The translations under genes and the position numbers were made by a program. 64,000 nucleotides of DNA from an uncultured Acidobacteriota bacterium (GTDB taxonomy: Bacteria > Acidobacteriota > Blastocatellia > RBC074). The notes beneath the pieces are model-generated. The model did not search any database. It saw nothing but the letters and a program-made list of their open reading frames with translations, and had not been told where the DNA came from. Below, piece after piece: positions 26,504-36,058 of the stretch; position 1 is the first letter of the stretch; each line of letters starts with the position of its first letter. The stretch covers positions 36,353 to 100,352 of the forward strand of contig CADECP010000028.1 of the NCBI GenBank assembly GCA_902825875.1, given 5' to 3'.

Positions 26504-28816
26504 ATGAAGATTCTACGCTTAGGCCAGTTTTTTTCCATTGTCGTGTTGATGATGGCGTTTGTTGCTTTGACCGCCATCCATTCCGGGTTGGCGCAATCTC
26601 AACCCAAAGGCTCTCAAAAACCTCAAGACCCAAACACGCTGAGAATCGAAACTGAACTGGTGCAGATTGACGTGGTTGTCACTGACAAACAGGGCAAGCT
26701 GGTCAACGACCTGAAGCGCGAAGAATTCCAATTGCTCGAAGACGGCAAAACGCAAACCATCTCTCATTTTTCCGTGGGCACAGCCACTCGCCAGGCCAAC
26801 TGGCTAAGAACCGAACCGAAATCAGCAAACAAGACTGTTCCCGTTCCGCCAACTGTTCCGGCAAACGTTCCGCCGCCGACTGTGGACGCCGGTCGGTATT
26901 TGGTGCTGGCGGTGGACGATATCCATTTGAAACCCGGCAATATGATGTTGGCCAAACAAACGCTGACCAAATTCATTGACCAACAACTTGGCGTCAGCGA
27001 TCAGGTCGCATTGGTGACGACCAGTGGGCAGGTTGGCATGTTCGAACAGTTCACCACGAACCGTGAAGCTCTGCGCCGGGCCGTCAATCGGCTGGGCGTC
27101 AGTACCAGAACCGTCACCAACAATTTCGACGTTCCGCGCATCACGCCGTATCAAGCCGAACTGATTGATATGGGGGATCAGGATGCGCTGGAACTTCCAG
27201 TTCAAGAGTTGATGGCTAAACTCAATATGGATCGTCGTCAAGCTACTGCCGAATCGCAAAATCGCGCGCGGATGATTATTCAGGAAAACCGATCCTTGAC
27301 GATGAGCACGCTTTTCACCATTGAGAACATCGTCAAAGGATTGCGCGATTTGCCGGGACGAAAAGTTCTGGTGTTGCTGTCCGATGGGTTTTTGCTTGGC
27401 GGACAGCGCGAAGGCGTTCATTTCGACCTGCGTCGCATCACCGACGCCGCCACGCGCGCCGGAGTCGTTATTTATTCGATTGACGCTCGCGGACTGGTGG
27501 CAATGCCGGACACGATGGACGCTTCGTCGCCGGGATTTTTCGGAACCGGGCGTCTGGCTGGCGTGCGAATGCAGATTGAAAATAGTTCCATACAGGCCGA
27601 ACGTGACGGCATGTTCGCGCTGGCCGAAGACACAGGCGGCAAGGCGATTTTCAACAACAACGATTTGAATCTGGGTTTGCAGCGAGTGCTGGACGACACA
27701 GAAAGTTATTACCTGCTGGCGTTCGAACCGCTGGTGTCTTACCGCGATGGGCGGTTTCGCAAACTGGAAGTTCGTGTCACGCGACCGGGTTTGAAAGTCC
27801 GAACCAGAAAAGGATACTTCGCGCCCGACGACAAAGCAGCCGAAAAAGCCGAGCGCGATCTGGCCAAAGCCGCCGAAAAAGACAAACAGAAAACTCCTGA
27901 AAAACTGGCCGCCGAAGCCAGAACCGTCGCCAACAAACAGATCGTCAGCGGGCTGAGTTCGCTGTTCAAACGCCGCGAAGTTCCGATTGAAACCGCCGTC
28001 ACCTTTCTGAACATGCCGCCGCAGGGAGTTCAAACCGACATCGTGGCACACATCGAAACTTATACGATCCGGTTCAAACAAACCGGCGACCGGCATCTGG
28101 CCAAGCTGGAACTGATCGGTGTGGTGTACAGGGAAAACGGCAAGGAAGAGACAAACTTTGTTGATACGTTGAACATGAATTTGCGACCGAGTTCGCACGA
28201 AGTGGCACTGAAAAACGGAATCACTTACACCAAACGATTGGCTTTGAAACCGGGCTTTTACCAGCTTCGCATGGTGGCGCGCGACGACGCCGGATCGCAG
28301 CTAGGCACGGCATCTAACTGGTTCGAGGTTCCCGATCTGGCCAAAAAGCAGTTGACGTTGAGCAGCATTTTTTTTCCGCTGCCCGATCAGCAGGCTGAAC
28401 AAATCGCCACGCCGAATCAACCCGCGACCAACGGCGAACGAAAAACTGACAATCAGGATTTGGCTCGCCCGGCTGTGGTGTATCGCCGATTCAAATCCGG
28501 CGGCACTTTCGATTTCATGGTCTTTGCGTACAACGCCAAATTGAACGACAAACACTCAACCGATCTGGCCATTCAAACTCAGGTTTATTCCGGCAATAAC
28601 CTGATTGTCGCCACGCCGCTGAAAAACTTTCAGACCGAAACTGAATCGGGCGTTCAGCGAACCGCTCAGCCAACTTTCCCAGAAACCGGCTTGCCTTATA
28701 TGGCCAGGTTTTCGCTGGATAAATTTACGCCGGGCGAATACGAATTGCGGCTGGTGGTCATTGATCGCAATTCCAAAACCAGCGCCAAACGCTCTATCAA
28801 CTTTACAGTTGAATAA
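26504..28816 (+). CDS. VWFA-related protein, TIGR03436 type (first of pair)
   Basis: A 770-residue exported protein of the acidobacterial VWFA-related family. The signal peptide (residues 1-30, cut near GLAQS) is followed by the family's opening DPNTLRIETELVQIDVVVTD, then KQGKLVNDLKREEFQLLEDG. A von Willebrand A-like domain follows (about 125-420: YLVLAVDDIHLKPGNMMLAK, GRKVLVLLSDGFLLGG, RAGVVIYSIDARGL), and then YYLLAFEPLVSYRDGRFRKL and VRTRKGYFAPDDKAAEKAER. The C-terminal third is beta-rich and of unknown function. The classical metal-ion site is altered, as usual in this family, so metal-dependent adhesion is uncertain. It is followed after 57 bases by a paralogue. Confidence 0.88.
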   Translation: MKILRLGQFFSIVVLMMAFVALTAIHSGLAQSQPKGSQKPQDPNTLRIETELVQIDVVVTDKQGKLVNDLKREEFQLLEDGKTQTISHFSVGTATRQANWLRTEPKSANKTVPVPPTVPANVPPPTVDAGRYLVLAVDDIHLKPGNMMLAKQTLTKFIDQQLGVSDQVALVTTSGQVGMFEQFTTNREALRRAVNRLGVSTRTVTNNFDVPRITPYQAELIDMGDQDALELPVQELMAKLNMDRRQATAESQNRARMIIQENRSLTMSTLFTIENIVKGLRDLPGRKVLVLLSDGFLLGGQREGVHFDLRRITDAATRAGVVIYSIDARGLVAMPDTMDASSPGFFGTGRLAGVRMQIENSSIQAERDGMFALAEDTGGKAIFNNNDLNLGLQRVLDDTESYYLLAFEPLVSYRDGRFRKLEVRVTRPGLKVRTRKGYFAPDDKAAEKAERDLAKAAEKDKQKTPEKLAAEARTVANKQIVSGLSSLFKRREVPIETAVTFLNMPPQGVQTDIVAHIETYTIRFKQTGDRHLAKLELIGVVYRENGKEETNFVDTLNMNLRPSSHEVALKNGITYTKRLALKPGFYQLRMVARDDAGSQLGTASNWFEVPDLAKKQLTLSSIFFPLPDQQAEQIATPNQPATNGERKTDNQDLARPAVVYRRFKSGGTFDFMVFAYNAKLNDKHSTDLAIQTQVYSGNNLIVATPLKNFQTETESGVQRTAQPTFPETGLPYMARFSLDKFTPGEYELRLVVIDRNSKTSAKRSINFTVE

Positions 28817-28873
28817 GCGTAAAATGCCGCGCGAGTCGTCCCAACCCAATTCATGCCGGAGTGATCAAGCCGT

Positions 28874-31219
28874 ATGCTGACGCACACCCATACTTTTTCG
28901 CCGCTGAAAAGTTTATTGCTGGCGACTCTGTTGTGTTTGGCCGCCGCCGCTCAAAACCCTCAACCGCAACAACCGAAACCGACTTCTTCAAAAGATCAGG
29001 ACACGTTACGGATCGAAACCGAACTGGTGCAGATTGACCTGATTGTCGCCGACAAACAGGGCAAACCGGTTCACGATCTGAAACGCGAAGATTTCGAATT
29101 GTACGAAGACGGCAAAAAACAAACGTTGACTCACTTTGCAGTCGGCACTGCCAAACAGCCTGCTCGATGGTTGTCGGCGGAGAAAAAACGCTCGACGAAT
29201 TCACCGTCCGGCGAACCGGCGACCACGACAGAATCAGCGGGGCGTCACATTGTGCTGGCAGTGGATGATTACCATTTGTCGGCGGGCAATCTGGGGTACG
29301 TCAAACGCGCGTTGATCAAATTCATCACCGAACAAATGGTTGGCGGCGACCAAATCGCCGTCGTCACCACCAGCGGCAACGTAGGTCTGTTTCAACAATT
29401 CACCGGCGAGCGCGACGTTTTGATGCGCGCCATCAATCGGTTGACCGTTCAGGAAAAAAACATCGTTGATTCCAATAGCATTCCTCGCATCACTGAACAT
29501 CAGGCGGAGTTGATCGAATTCGGCGACCGCGAAGCCCTGGAGTTGGCCATCAGCGACCTGATGCGGCGCGAAGGTTCGCTTGCCGCTCAATCCGGTCAAA
29601 CCGGGCCGCAAGCCAGACAAGGCAACCAGTCGCGGCAAAGCGGTCAAGCCAGTCAGACTCAAGCGGCGCAAACCGCTGCGGCTTTGCGTGAAATGACGGA
29701 AGGCAGAGTAAGAAGTCAGGCGCGAATGATTTTGTCCATGAGCGGCAATTACACGCAGGCGACGTTGAATACTTTGGAAAACGTCATTCGCAACCTGCGC
29801 TCGTTGGCCGGACGCAAAATGATGATCTTGTTGTCGGATGGTTTTTTCATCGGTGGCAACAGCATTCATTCAAAACTGTACGACATTCGCCGCCTGACAG
29901 ACGCCGCAACACGAGCCGGAGTCGTGATTTATTCGATTGATGCTCGTGGTTTGGTGGCCGTCAATTTGAGCGGCGACGCTTCTTCGCAAACGGAAATTGA
30001 CCCGACTCTGATTGGCGCTCAATCCCGCATCGAAATGTCCGCCATTGCCGCCAAACGCGACGGACTGGGTTTGCTGGCCGAACAAACCGGCGGAAGTTTG
30101 TTTTTCAACAGCAACGATTTGAACCTGGGATTGCAGCGTGTGCTGGACGCGAACGAAGTGTATTACGTGCTGGCTTATGAACCGCTGGAATCTCGCCGTG
30201 ATGGGCGCTTTCACAAAATCGAAGTTCGCATTGCCAATCGTCCGGAACTGAAAGTCCGGACTCGCAACGGATACTTTTCGCCGGACGACAAACTCGCCAA
30301 AGCCGAAAAGAAAACCGAAGAAAAGCGCCAGGAAAAATTGAAAAGTTTGCCGCCGGAAAAACTGACTCAGGAATTGAAGGCCGAAAAAGACAAACAGATG
30401 ATTGCCGGAATCGGCTCTCTGTTTCCGCTCAAAGACATTCCGGTTGAAATGGCTGTGGATTTTATTGACCTGACGGACGGTTCCGGCGCAATCATCAACA
30501 CTCACATCGAAGCCGCCAACCTGAGCTTTGAAGAAGTCAAAGGTCGCCAACAAAGCGTCGTTGAAATGACAGGCATGCTGTTTGACGAACGGGGCAAAGT
30601 GGCAACCAGTTTCAGCGAGCGCATCAACATCAACGCCAAGCCGGAAAACCTGGATCGAATCGTTCGCCACGGATTCAATTACCGAACGCTGACAGCTTTG
30701 AAACCGGGTTTCTATCAAGCTCGGCTGGCCGTCCGCGAAGAAAAGACCGGACGATTGGGCAGCGCCAATGGCTGGGTGGAAATTCCTGATGTCAAAAACA
30801 AACAACTGATGCTGAGCGGCATTTTGCTTTCCGACGCTGGCAACGAAGCTCTGCAAAACGTGACGAACACGGCCAACCAAAAAGAAGGTTATGCCCCGCG
30901 CCCGTCGTCGGCTTCGCGGCGATTCAAATCGGGCGGCGACGTAGACTTTTTGTTTTTCACCTACAACGCCAAAATCGAAAAAAACACCGTTGACCTGGTC
31001 AGCCAGACGCAACTCTTCAGCGGCAGCAAACTGGTTTACGCTTCGCCAATCGTCAAAATGGCTGTCCCAGCCGAAAGCGATCTGCAACGTGTCCCGTATG
31101 CCGCTCGCACATCGCTGAAAGGCTTCGCGCCCGGACAATATGAATTGCGTTTGATGGTAATTGACCGCCTGACAAAAGCGACGGCTTATCGGCGGGTGAA
31201 TTTCACGGTTGAACCGTAA
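28874..31219 (+). CDS. VWFA-related protein, TIGR03436 type (second of pair)
   Basis: A 781-residue paralogue of the preceding protein with the same order: signal peptide (1-27), DTLRIETELVQIDLIVADKQ, VWA-like core (GRHIVLAVDDYHLSAGNLGY, RKMMILLSDGFFIGG, RAGVVIYSIDARGLVAV), YYVLAYEPLESRRDGRFHKI and VRTRNGYFSPDDKLAKAEKK. It differs by a Gln/Ser/Ala-rich insertion at about residues 237-275 (SGQTGPQARQGNQSRQSGQ) within the VWA region, likely a disordered loop. The two genes probably arose by tandem duplication and form one transcription unit. The stop is 1 base from the stop of the convergent PIN-like gene. The function of this acidobacterial family is unknown; cell-surface binding is the usual guess. 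Confidence 0.88.
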   Translation: MLTHTHTFSPLKSLLLATLLCLAAAAQNPQPQQPKPTSSKDQDTLRIETELVQIDLIVADKQGKPVHDLKREDFELYEDGKKQTLTHFAVGTAKQPARWLSAEKKRSTNSPSGEPATTTESAGRHIVLAVDDYHLSAGNLGYVKRALIKFITEQMVGGDQIAVVTTSGNVGLFQQFTGERDVLMRAINRLTVQEKNIVDSNSIPRITEHQAELIEFGDREALELAISDLMRREGSLAAQSGQTGPQARQGNQSRQSGQASQTQAAQTAAALREMTEGRVRSQARMILSMSGNYTQATLNTLENVIRNLRSLAGRKMMILLSDGFFIGGNSIHSKLYDIRRLTDAATRAGVVIYSIDARGLVAVNLSGDASSQTEIDPTLIGAQSRIEMSAIAAKRDGLGLLAEQTGGSLFFNSNDLNLGLQRVLDANEVYYVLAYEPLESRRDGRFHKIEVRIANRPELKVRTRNGYFSPDDKLAKAEKKTEEKRQEKLKSLPPEKLTQELKAEKDKQMIAGIGSLFPLKDIPVEMAVDFIDLTDGSGAIINTHIEAANLSFEEVKGRQQSVVEMTGMLFDERGKVATSFSERININAKPENLDRIVRHGFNYRTLTALKPGFYQARLAVREEKTGRLGSANGWVEIPDVKNKQLMLSGILLSDAGNEALQNVTNTANQKEGYAPRPSSASRRFKSGGDVDFLFFTYNAKIEKNTVDLVSQTQLFSGSKLVYASPIVKMAVPAESDLQRVPYAARTSLKGFAPGQYELRLMVIDRLTKATAYRRVNFTVEP

Positions 31220-31220
31220 A

Positions 31221-31568
31221 TCAAATAGGCAGGAATTCAACTCTGTCTGCCAGGTCTTCAGGCTCGTAAACTTTTGCGATCAATTCAAGATCGTTTACGC
31301 ACTGCCCGATGCTGACTTCGAGTTGATGAGCGTAAAGAACATCTACAAACGTTATGCCACGTTGTTGCCTTAAAGTTGCTTCGCGCAAAAAGTCGGCGTC
31401 TCGCGTAAAAATCACTCGCCCCAAAGCAGCAGCACGATCCAACAGTTTGTCATCTGCAAGGCGAGTCGTGCCGTCTTCCTGAGCCGTCATCACATCAATG
31501 CGACGCAGTCGCAAGCCAGCCGTAATCGCAAAAGGCACATGCACGTCCATGTACAGACTGACGCTCAT
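31221..31568 (-). CDS. DUF5615 PIN-like toxin
   Basis: This 115-residue protein has the PIN-like layout of DUF5615: LYMDVHVPFAITAGLRLRRI with the first acidic residue, LADDKLLDRAAALGRVIFTRD and DADFLREA with the acidic pair (TRDADF). PIN-like proteins are usually metal-dependent RNases, and DUF5615 proteins pair with DUF433 antitoxins. The start overlaps the DUF433 gene by 4 bases (ATGA), so the pair is translated together. It is the last gene of the minus-strand run that begins at argS. Confidence 0.82.
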   Translation of the reverse strand: MSVSLYMDVHVPFAITAGLRLRRIDVMTAQEDGTTRLADDKLLDRAAALGRVIFTRDADFLREATLRQQRGITFVDVLYAHQLEVSIGQCVNDLELIAKVYEPEDLADRVEFLPI

Positions 31569-31876
31569 GGTCGTAATCCAAATGATCGAAGGCGCGCACG
31601 CCCAGGAGAGTCTTTGGCTGCATCAGCCATCGAACGAACTTCGTTCAATTGCCGGATAACTTCCGAATCGAATTCAATTTGATGGTCGTAGTAATACGCC
31701 AGCGCCGCGTGAATCTGAGCCATAGAAAGATGAGGGTGCTGGAAGTGAATTTCTTCCGGACTCCAGCCATAAGCCAGCTTGTCCAGCACGATTTCAATTA
31801 CTTTGACGTTGGCATCGGCCACCCAGGCCGTGCCGCGTTCGTCCAGTTCGATGTGTTCAATTGCTGTGATAGTCAT
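31565..31876 (-). CDS. DUF433-family antitoxin
   Basis: A 103-residue protein. The central part (VKVIEIVLDKLAYGWSPEEI, PHLSMAQIHAALAYYYDHQI) is the DUF433 helix-turn-helix-like fold, which recurs next to DUF5615 PIN-like genes as a predicted type II antitoxin. It starts 3 bases after the aroF stop and overlaps the toxin gene by 4 bases. The module is therefore probably read from the aroF transcript rather than from its own promoter. Confidence 0.82.
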   Translation of the reverse strand: MTITAIEHIELDERGTAWVADANVKVIEIVLDKLAYGWSPEEIHFQHPHLSMAQIHAALAYYYDHQIEFDSEVIRQLNEVRSMADAAKDSPGRARLRSFGLRP

Positions 31877-31879
31877 GTT

Positions 31880-32923
31880 CTAAGCTCCTTGGGCGGCCAC
31901 ATTATGAACTGCCGAATGAGTTTTGACGATCTCGGCAATTGCCCTTAACTGGCCGACCATTTCCCGAAACATGTCGAACAACAACGCCTGCGGTCCGTCG
32001 CACAATGCGCGTTCGGGATAAGGATGTATGTCCACCAAAATGCCGTCCGCTCCGACGGCGATGGCCGCGCGCGCCATCGGAATCACCGTTTCTCGATTGC
32101 CTGTGCTGTGACTGGGATCGAAGATGATCGGCAGGTGCGACAATCGCTGCGCCGCCGGAATCACAGACAAATCCGGCGTGAAGCGCGAATGGCTGCCGAA
32201 CGTCCGCACGCCGCGTTCGCACAAAATCACCTGATAATTGCCTTCGGACATGACGTATTCGGCTGCCAGCAAAAACTCTTCCAGCGTCGAAGACATTCCG
32301 CGTTTGAGCAAAATCGGTTTGCGCGCTTGCCCGGCGCGTTTCAGCAAACTGAAGTTCTGTGAGTTGCGCGTGCCGATTTGAATCACGTCGGCATACCGTT
32401 CGCACAAATCCAGCGCCGGTTCGTCCACGGCTTCGGTGACAATGGCCAGTCCGAACCGTTCGCGCACATCGGCCAAAATCTTCAAGCCTTCTTCGGCCAG
32501 GCCCTGAAACGCATACGGCGAAGTGCGCGGCTTGAAAGCGCCGCCGCGAAACCACTTGCAACCCATTTCGGCCACGACTTCTGCCGTCAGCATCGTCTGT
32601 TCGTACGATTCGACGGCGCAGACGCCCGCAATGATCGCCGGTTCTTCTCCGCCGAGTTCGGCATCGCCGATTTTGATGATGGTTTTGTCGTGTTTCAGAT
32701 CGCGCCCGACCAGCTTGTAAGGTTTGGTCACGCGAACGCATTCGGCGACGCCAGGCAGATCGGCAAACGGATCGGTCGGCACCGGCCCCTGATTGCCCGT
32801 CAACCCAATCGCCGTGCGATTCGCCCCCGGCATCGGATGGGCTTTGAAACCCAGAGATTCGATTGTTTCCACGACGCGCCGGATGTCACTCTCGGTCGCG
32901 TCAGATTTCATAACAATGAGCAT
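31880..32923 (-). CDS. aroF: 3-deoxy-7-phosphoheptulonate synthase (type I-beta)
   Basis: DAHP synthase joins phosphoenolpyruvate and erythrose-4-phosphate, the entry to the shikimate pathway. The N-terminal ferredoxin-like domain (residues 1-70, [20 protein letters not shown]) gives feedback control in the Thermotoga-type beta enzymes. The KDO8P-synthase-like barrel follows: [91 protein letters not shown] and [19 protein letters not shown]. The length of 347 is normal. It is flanked by a HigA-like gene upstream (16 bases) and the DUF433/DUF5615 pair downstream (3 bases). Confidence 0.95.
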   Translation of the reverse strand: MLIVMKSDATESDIRRVVETIESLGFKAHPMPGANRTAIGLTGNQGPVPTDPFADLPGVAECVRVTKPYKLVGRDLKHDKTIIKIGDAELGGEEPAIIAGVCAVESYEQTMLTAEVVAEMGCKWFRGGAFKPRTSPYAFQGLAEEGLKILADVRERFGLAIVTEAVDEPALDLCERYADVIQIGTRNSQNFSLLKRAGQARKPILLKRGMSSTLEEFLLAAEYVMSEGNYQVILCERGVRTFGSHSRFTPDLSVIPAAQRLSHLPIIFDPSHSTGNRETVIPMARAAIAVGADGILVDIHPYPERALCDGPQALLFDMFREMVGQLRAIAEIVKTHSAVHNVAAQGA

Positions 32924-32939
32924 CAGATTTCAGAAAGGT

Positions 32940-33341
32940 TCAGATGAACAAATCAGGCGAGACGTGGAAGAAATCTCCCAGCGACTTGGCCAGTTTTTTG
33001 CTGATTGCGCGTTTGCCGTTGATGACTTCCGAAGCGACGCCGCTGGAACCGAATAGGTGAACGATGTCACGTTGGCGCAAGTCCCTTTGCTCCATCAGGA
33101 ATTGCAGCATCTCGGTAGGCGAACTTTGCCCCAACGGATAATGCCGCTCTTCGAAGTCTTCGATCAGTTTGACCAGCAAATCAAAAAGCTTCGCTTCTTC
33201 CGGTGAAAGCTCGCGGCGCATCATTGGCTCGACGATGGCAAGCAACCGTTCGTTTTCAGCTTCGGTCTCAATCACTGCTGGCATCGCCTCTGCCACCAGT
33301 TTGCGATATTTCGCAGAATCGAACTGAACTGCGTTCAGCAT
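32940..33341 (-). CDS. HigA-like XRE-family antitoxin, apparently without toxin partner
   Basis: This 133-residue protein has a helical N-terminal part (about 1-65) and an XRE helix-turn-helix (about 80-125): QFLMEQRDLRQRDIVHLFGS, SGVASEVINGKRAISKKLAK and SLGDFFHVSP. This layout fits the HigA antitoxins, which include a longer N-terminal helical segment. HigB toxins normally lie directly upstream, but here the neighbour on that side is the DPP-IV-like gene (12 bases), and no RelE/HigB-like protein is encoded nearby. It may be an orphan antitoxin or a plain regulator that has settled in the argS-aroF run. Confidence 0.75.
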   Translation of the reverse strand: MLNAVQFDSAKYRKLVAEAMPAVIETEAENERLLAIVEPMMRRELSPEEAKLFDLLVKLIEDFEERHYPLGQSSPTEMLQFLMEQRDLRQRDIVHLFGSSGVASEVINGKRAISKKLAKSLGDFFHVSPDLFI

Positions 33342-33353
33342 AAAGCCCCCATT

Positions 33354-35651
33354 TCACTCGCCGCGCGCACCCGGCGGCAGCTTTTCATTCAAAAACCGCG
33401 TGAGCAAGCCGTACAAATGCCGCGTCGTGCCCGCGCCTTCGTAAATGCCGTGCGAACGGTTTGGGTAAGACATCATCGTGAATTGTTTGTTGGCGGCAAT
33501 CAGCGCGTTGATCAGAGCTTCACTGCCTTGATAGTGAACGTTGTCGTCGCCTGTGCCGTGAACGAGCAGCAGTTGGCCTTGCAAGCCGCTGGCGAAAGTA
33601 ATCGGCGAGCTTTGTTTGTATTCGTCGGGATGGTCTTGCGGCAGTCCGCAATAACGTTCCTGGTAAATCGAATCGTAATAGCGAATGTCCGGCACGGGCG
33701 CGACGGACATTCCGACTTGATAAACATCCGGGTACCGGAACATGGCGTTCAAGGTCGAAGCGCCTCCGCCGCTCCAACCCCAAATGCCAATTCGAGTTGA
33801 ATCAACGAACGGCCATTTTGAAATTACATGGGCGGCGCTGGCTTGATCCGACGAATTACGAATGCCCATCTGGCGATAAATGCTCTTGCGCCAGGCGCGG
33901 CCGCGCGGAGCCGGCGTCCCGCGATTGTCCACGCTGACCACCAAGTAACCTTGCTGAGCCAGCATCTTGTGCCACATCGCCTGACCGCCGCTCCACGAAT
34001 CCAGCACCGTTTGTCCCCACGGTTCGCCGTAAACGTGAAAGAGCACCGGGTACTTTTTTGTCGCGTCAAAGCCCGGCGGTTTCATCATCCACCCGTCCAA
34101 TTCAACGCCTTCTTCGATTTTGACGCGGAAGAATTCCTGCGCGACTGGTTTCAGCTTGGCCAGCCGTTCGTCCAGTTCTTTGTTGTCGAACATCGTTCGC
34201 ACGACAGTGTGTTGCGGAAGTCGAACCACATCGGTGACAGGAACTTTGTTGGCGCTGGAATAAGTGTGAATCGCCAGATTGCCTTTTGGTGAAATCGTGT
34301 AAGTGTGAGCGCCGGGTTGAGAGGTTGGCGACAAACGTTCGGCTTTGCCGCCTTCCAACCGAACACGGAACAGATATTTTTGCGTGGCGTTTTCTGGCGA
34401 AGCCGAAAAATAAATCCAGCCGTTCGGCGCATCTACGAGTTCAACGCCGATCAAATCGTAATTGCCGGGCGTGATGAGTTTTACGTCCGAACCGTCGCGC
34501 GAAATCGAGTAAACGTGCCGCCAGCCGTCGCGTTCGCTGACCCACAAAAAGCGTTTGCCGCCCTCGATCCATTCCACATCGCCGCGCGCCAGTCCGCGCC
34601 GATCCCAATCAATCGCTCCCCACGAAACATCCACCCAGGTGTCTTCTTTTTCGGTCAGCACCGTGCGGACTTTGCCTGTGCGAACGTCGCCGAGCATGAC
34701 GACATTCGTGTTTTGCAATCGGTTGAGTTGTTGAATGAGGACTTCGCTGGAACCGGCTGCCCATTCCATTCGCGGCAGATAGTTTTGCCGAGCATCGCCC
34801 GGAACGTCGAACCATTGAGTTTTGCCGCCACCAGCATTGACGACGCCGACGCGCGCGGCTGAATTCATCTCGCCTGCTTTCGGGTAAGGGAAGGTGATGA
34901 TCTTCGGATAGAGTTCGTCGGTGTTGTTAATCATCCTGAACTCTTTGACGCCCGAAGCGTCCAGTTGCCAGTAGGCGATTTGCTTGCCGTCCGGCGACCA
35001 GCGGAAACCGTCGCGGCAAAACAATTCTTCTTCGTAAACCCAATCGAACGTGCCGTTGATCGTATACTGCGCGCCGTCAGTCGTTAGTTGCGTGATGCGA
35101 TTGTCGGTCAGCGACTCAACGTAAATGTTGTTTTCGCGCACATAACCAACGCGCGTGGCGTCGGGCGAAAACTTGGCAAACATCAGCGAAGACGGCTTCG
35201 CATTGCCGCCGAGCTTTTGCAATTTCTTGCTGACCAGATCGAAAACCCAATAATCGCCGCGAGTGTTCGACCGCCAGACGCGCTCGGAGTTACTGAAGAT
35301 CAGCAGCCGTTTGTTGTCCGCGCTGAGCGTGAATTCTTCGATCACTAAAGGCGAAGAAGCTCCGGCAGGAGTCAGGCTTTGCGCCGAAACCAGAACCGTT
35401 CGCGCTCCTGAAGCTGCGTCGTAGCGAACCAAATCCAAAGCGTCTTTGTTGGCGGCAGAAGCTTCCAGCATCAAGTAACCGCTGCCATCGGCTTGCCATT
35501 GATGCCAGCCTAACGATTGCGGGCGATAGCTGAAAATCGTGTCCAGCGTCAGCAGGCTTTGATCCGCTTGCCGGGCTGCCTGCTGCGCGAACAGCGAAGA
35601 AGTCAGCAACAACGCGACGAAAATGATTTGAATGCGTCGAAAGCGTGTCAT
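33354..35651 (-). CDS. Prolyl oligopeptidase family S9B (dipeptidyl-peptidase IV-like)
   Basis: A 765-residue secreted exopeptidase that removes X-Pro or similar dipeptides. The signal peptide (1-22, SLFAQQ) is followed by a beta-propeller of the DPPIV N-terminal type (about 60-510, with the Glu-Glu pair of DWVYEEELF near residue 208 that binds the substrate N-terminus). The alpha/beta-hydrolase domain follows, with Ser627 in GIWGWSGGGAS, Asp702 in HGTGDDNVHY and His734 in NRSHGIY. The nucleophile motif GWSGGG replaces the more common GWSYGG. It lies 20 bases after the VOC gene in the minus-strand run. A role in peptide scavenging is inferred. Confidence 0.94.
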   Translation of the reverse strand: MTRFRRIQIIFVALLLTSSLFAQQAARQADQSLLTLDTIFSYRPQSLGWHQWQADGSGYLMLEASAANKDALDLVRYDAASGARTVLVSAQSLTPAGASSPLVIEEFTLSADNKRLLIFSNSERVWRSNTRGDYWVFDLVSKKLQKLGGNAKPSSLMFAKFSPDATRVGYVRENNIYVESLTDNRITQLTTDGAQYTINGTFDWVYEEELFCRDGFRWSPDGKQIAYWQLDASGVKEFRMINNTDELYPKIITFPYPKAGEMNSAARVGVVNAGGGKTQWFDVPGDARQNYLPRMEWAAGSSEVLIQQLNRLQNTNVVMLGDVRTGKVRTVLTEKEDTWVDVSWGAIDWDRRGLARGDVEWIEGGKRFLWVSERDGWRHVYSISRDGSDVKLITPGNYDLIGVELVDAPNGWIYFSASPENATQKYLFRVRLEGGKAERLSPTSQPGAHTYTISPKGNLAIHTYSSANKVPVTDVVRLPQHTVVRTMFDNKELDERLAKLKPVAQEFFRVKIEEGVELDGWMMKPPGFDATKKYPVLFHVYGEPWGQTVLDSWSGGQAMWHKMLAQQGYLVVSVDNRGTPAPRGRAWRKSIYRQMGIRNSSDQASAAHVISKWPFVDSTRIGIWGWSGGGASTLNAMFRYPDVYQVGMSVAPVPDIRYYDSIYQERYCGLPQDHPDEYKQSSPITFASGLQGQLLLVHGTGDDNVHYQGSEALINALIAANKQFTMMSYPNRSHGIYEGAGTTRHLYGLLTRFLNEKLPPGARGE

Positions 35652-35671
35652 TGTTCTCTCTCCAATTGCGG

Positions 35672-36043
35672 TTAAGTGTGCGTCACCATCAGCGCGTATC
35701 CGTCCGGGTCAACCAGCCGGAATTCTCCGTGCGGCGCGTAAAACGGTTTGGTAATCGGACTCGGATTCAATCCGGCTGCCGTCAACTCCGCGTGAGTTTC
35801 TTCGACGTTGTCGGCATACAGGTAAAACAGAATCGCCTGCTGTTCGGGAATGACTGGCTCGCTCGCCTTTGCAACCATCAAATCCGCGCCCGCCGAAGTC
35901 AGCCACGCCCAGCTAGCTTCGCTGGCATCCGGTGGCGTGAACGTATTACCGACCGAAAAGCCAACGTGTGCGTAAAACGCGATTGACCGCTGCACATTGG
36001 CCACGAAAGCCATCGGTACGAGCCGTTTGATTTGAACTGCCAT
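35672..36043 (-). CDS. VOC-family protein (glyoxalase/bleomycin-resistance fold)
   Basis: A 123-residue single VOC module: IKRLVPMAFVANVQRSIAFY, then AHVGFSV, ILFYLYADNVEETHAELTAA and the metal-site strand EFRLVDPDGYALMVTHT with a conserved Glu. Such proteins act as dimers in lyases, dioxygenases or antibiotic-binding proteins, and the substrate cannot be told. It is wedged between argS (15 bases) and the DPP-IV-like gene (20 bases) on the same strand. Confidence 0.85.
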   Translation of the reverse strand: MAVQIKRLVPMAFVANVQRSIAFYAHVGFSVGNTFTPPDASEASWAWLTSAGADLMVAKASEPVIPEQQAILFYLYADNVEETHAELTAAGLNPSPITKPFYAPHGEFRLVDPDGYALMVTHT

Positions 36044-36058
36044 AAAAACTCCCCTTTG

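Noticed and set aside
26822..31240. Long minus-strand frames opposite the two VWFA-related genes
   Set aside because: No recognised domains, composition typical of antisense frames; both plus-strand genes have strong family matches.
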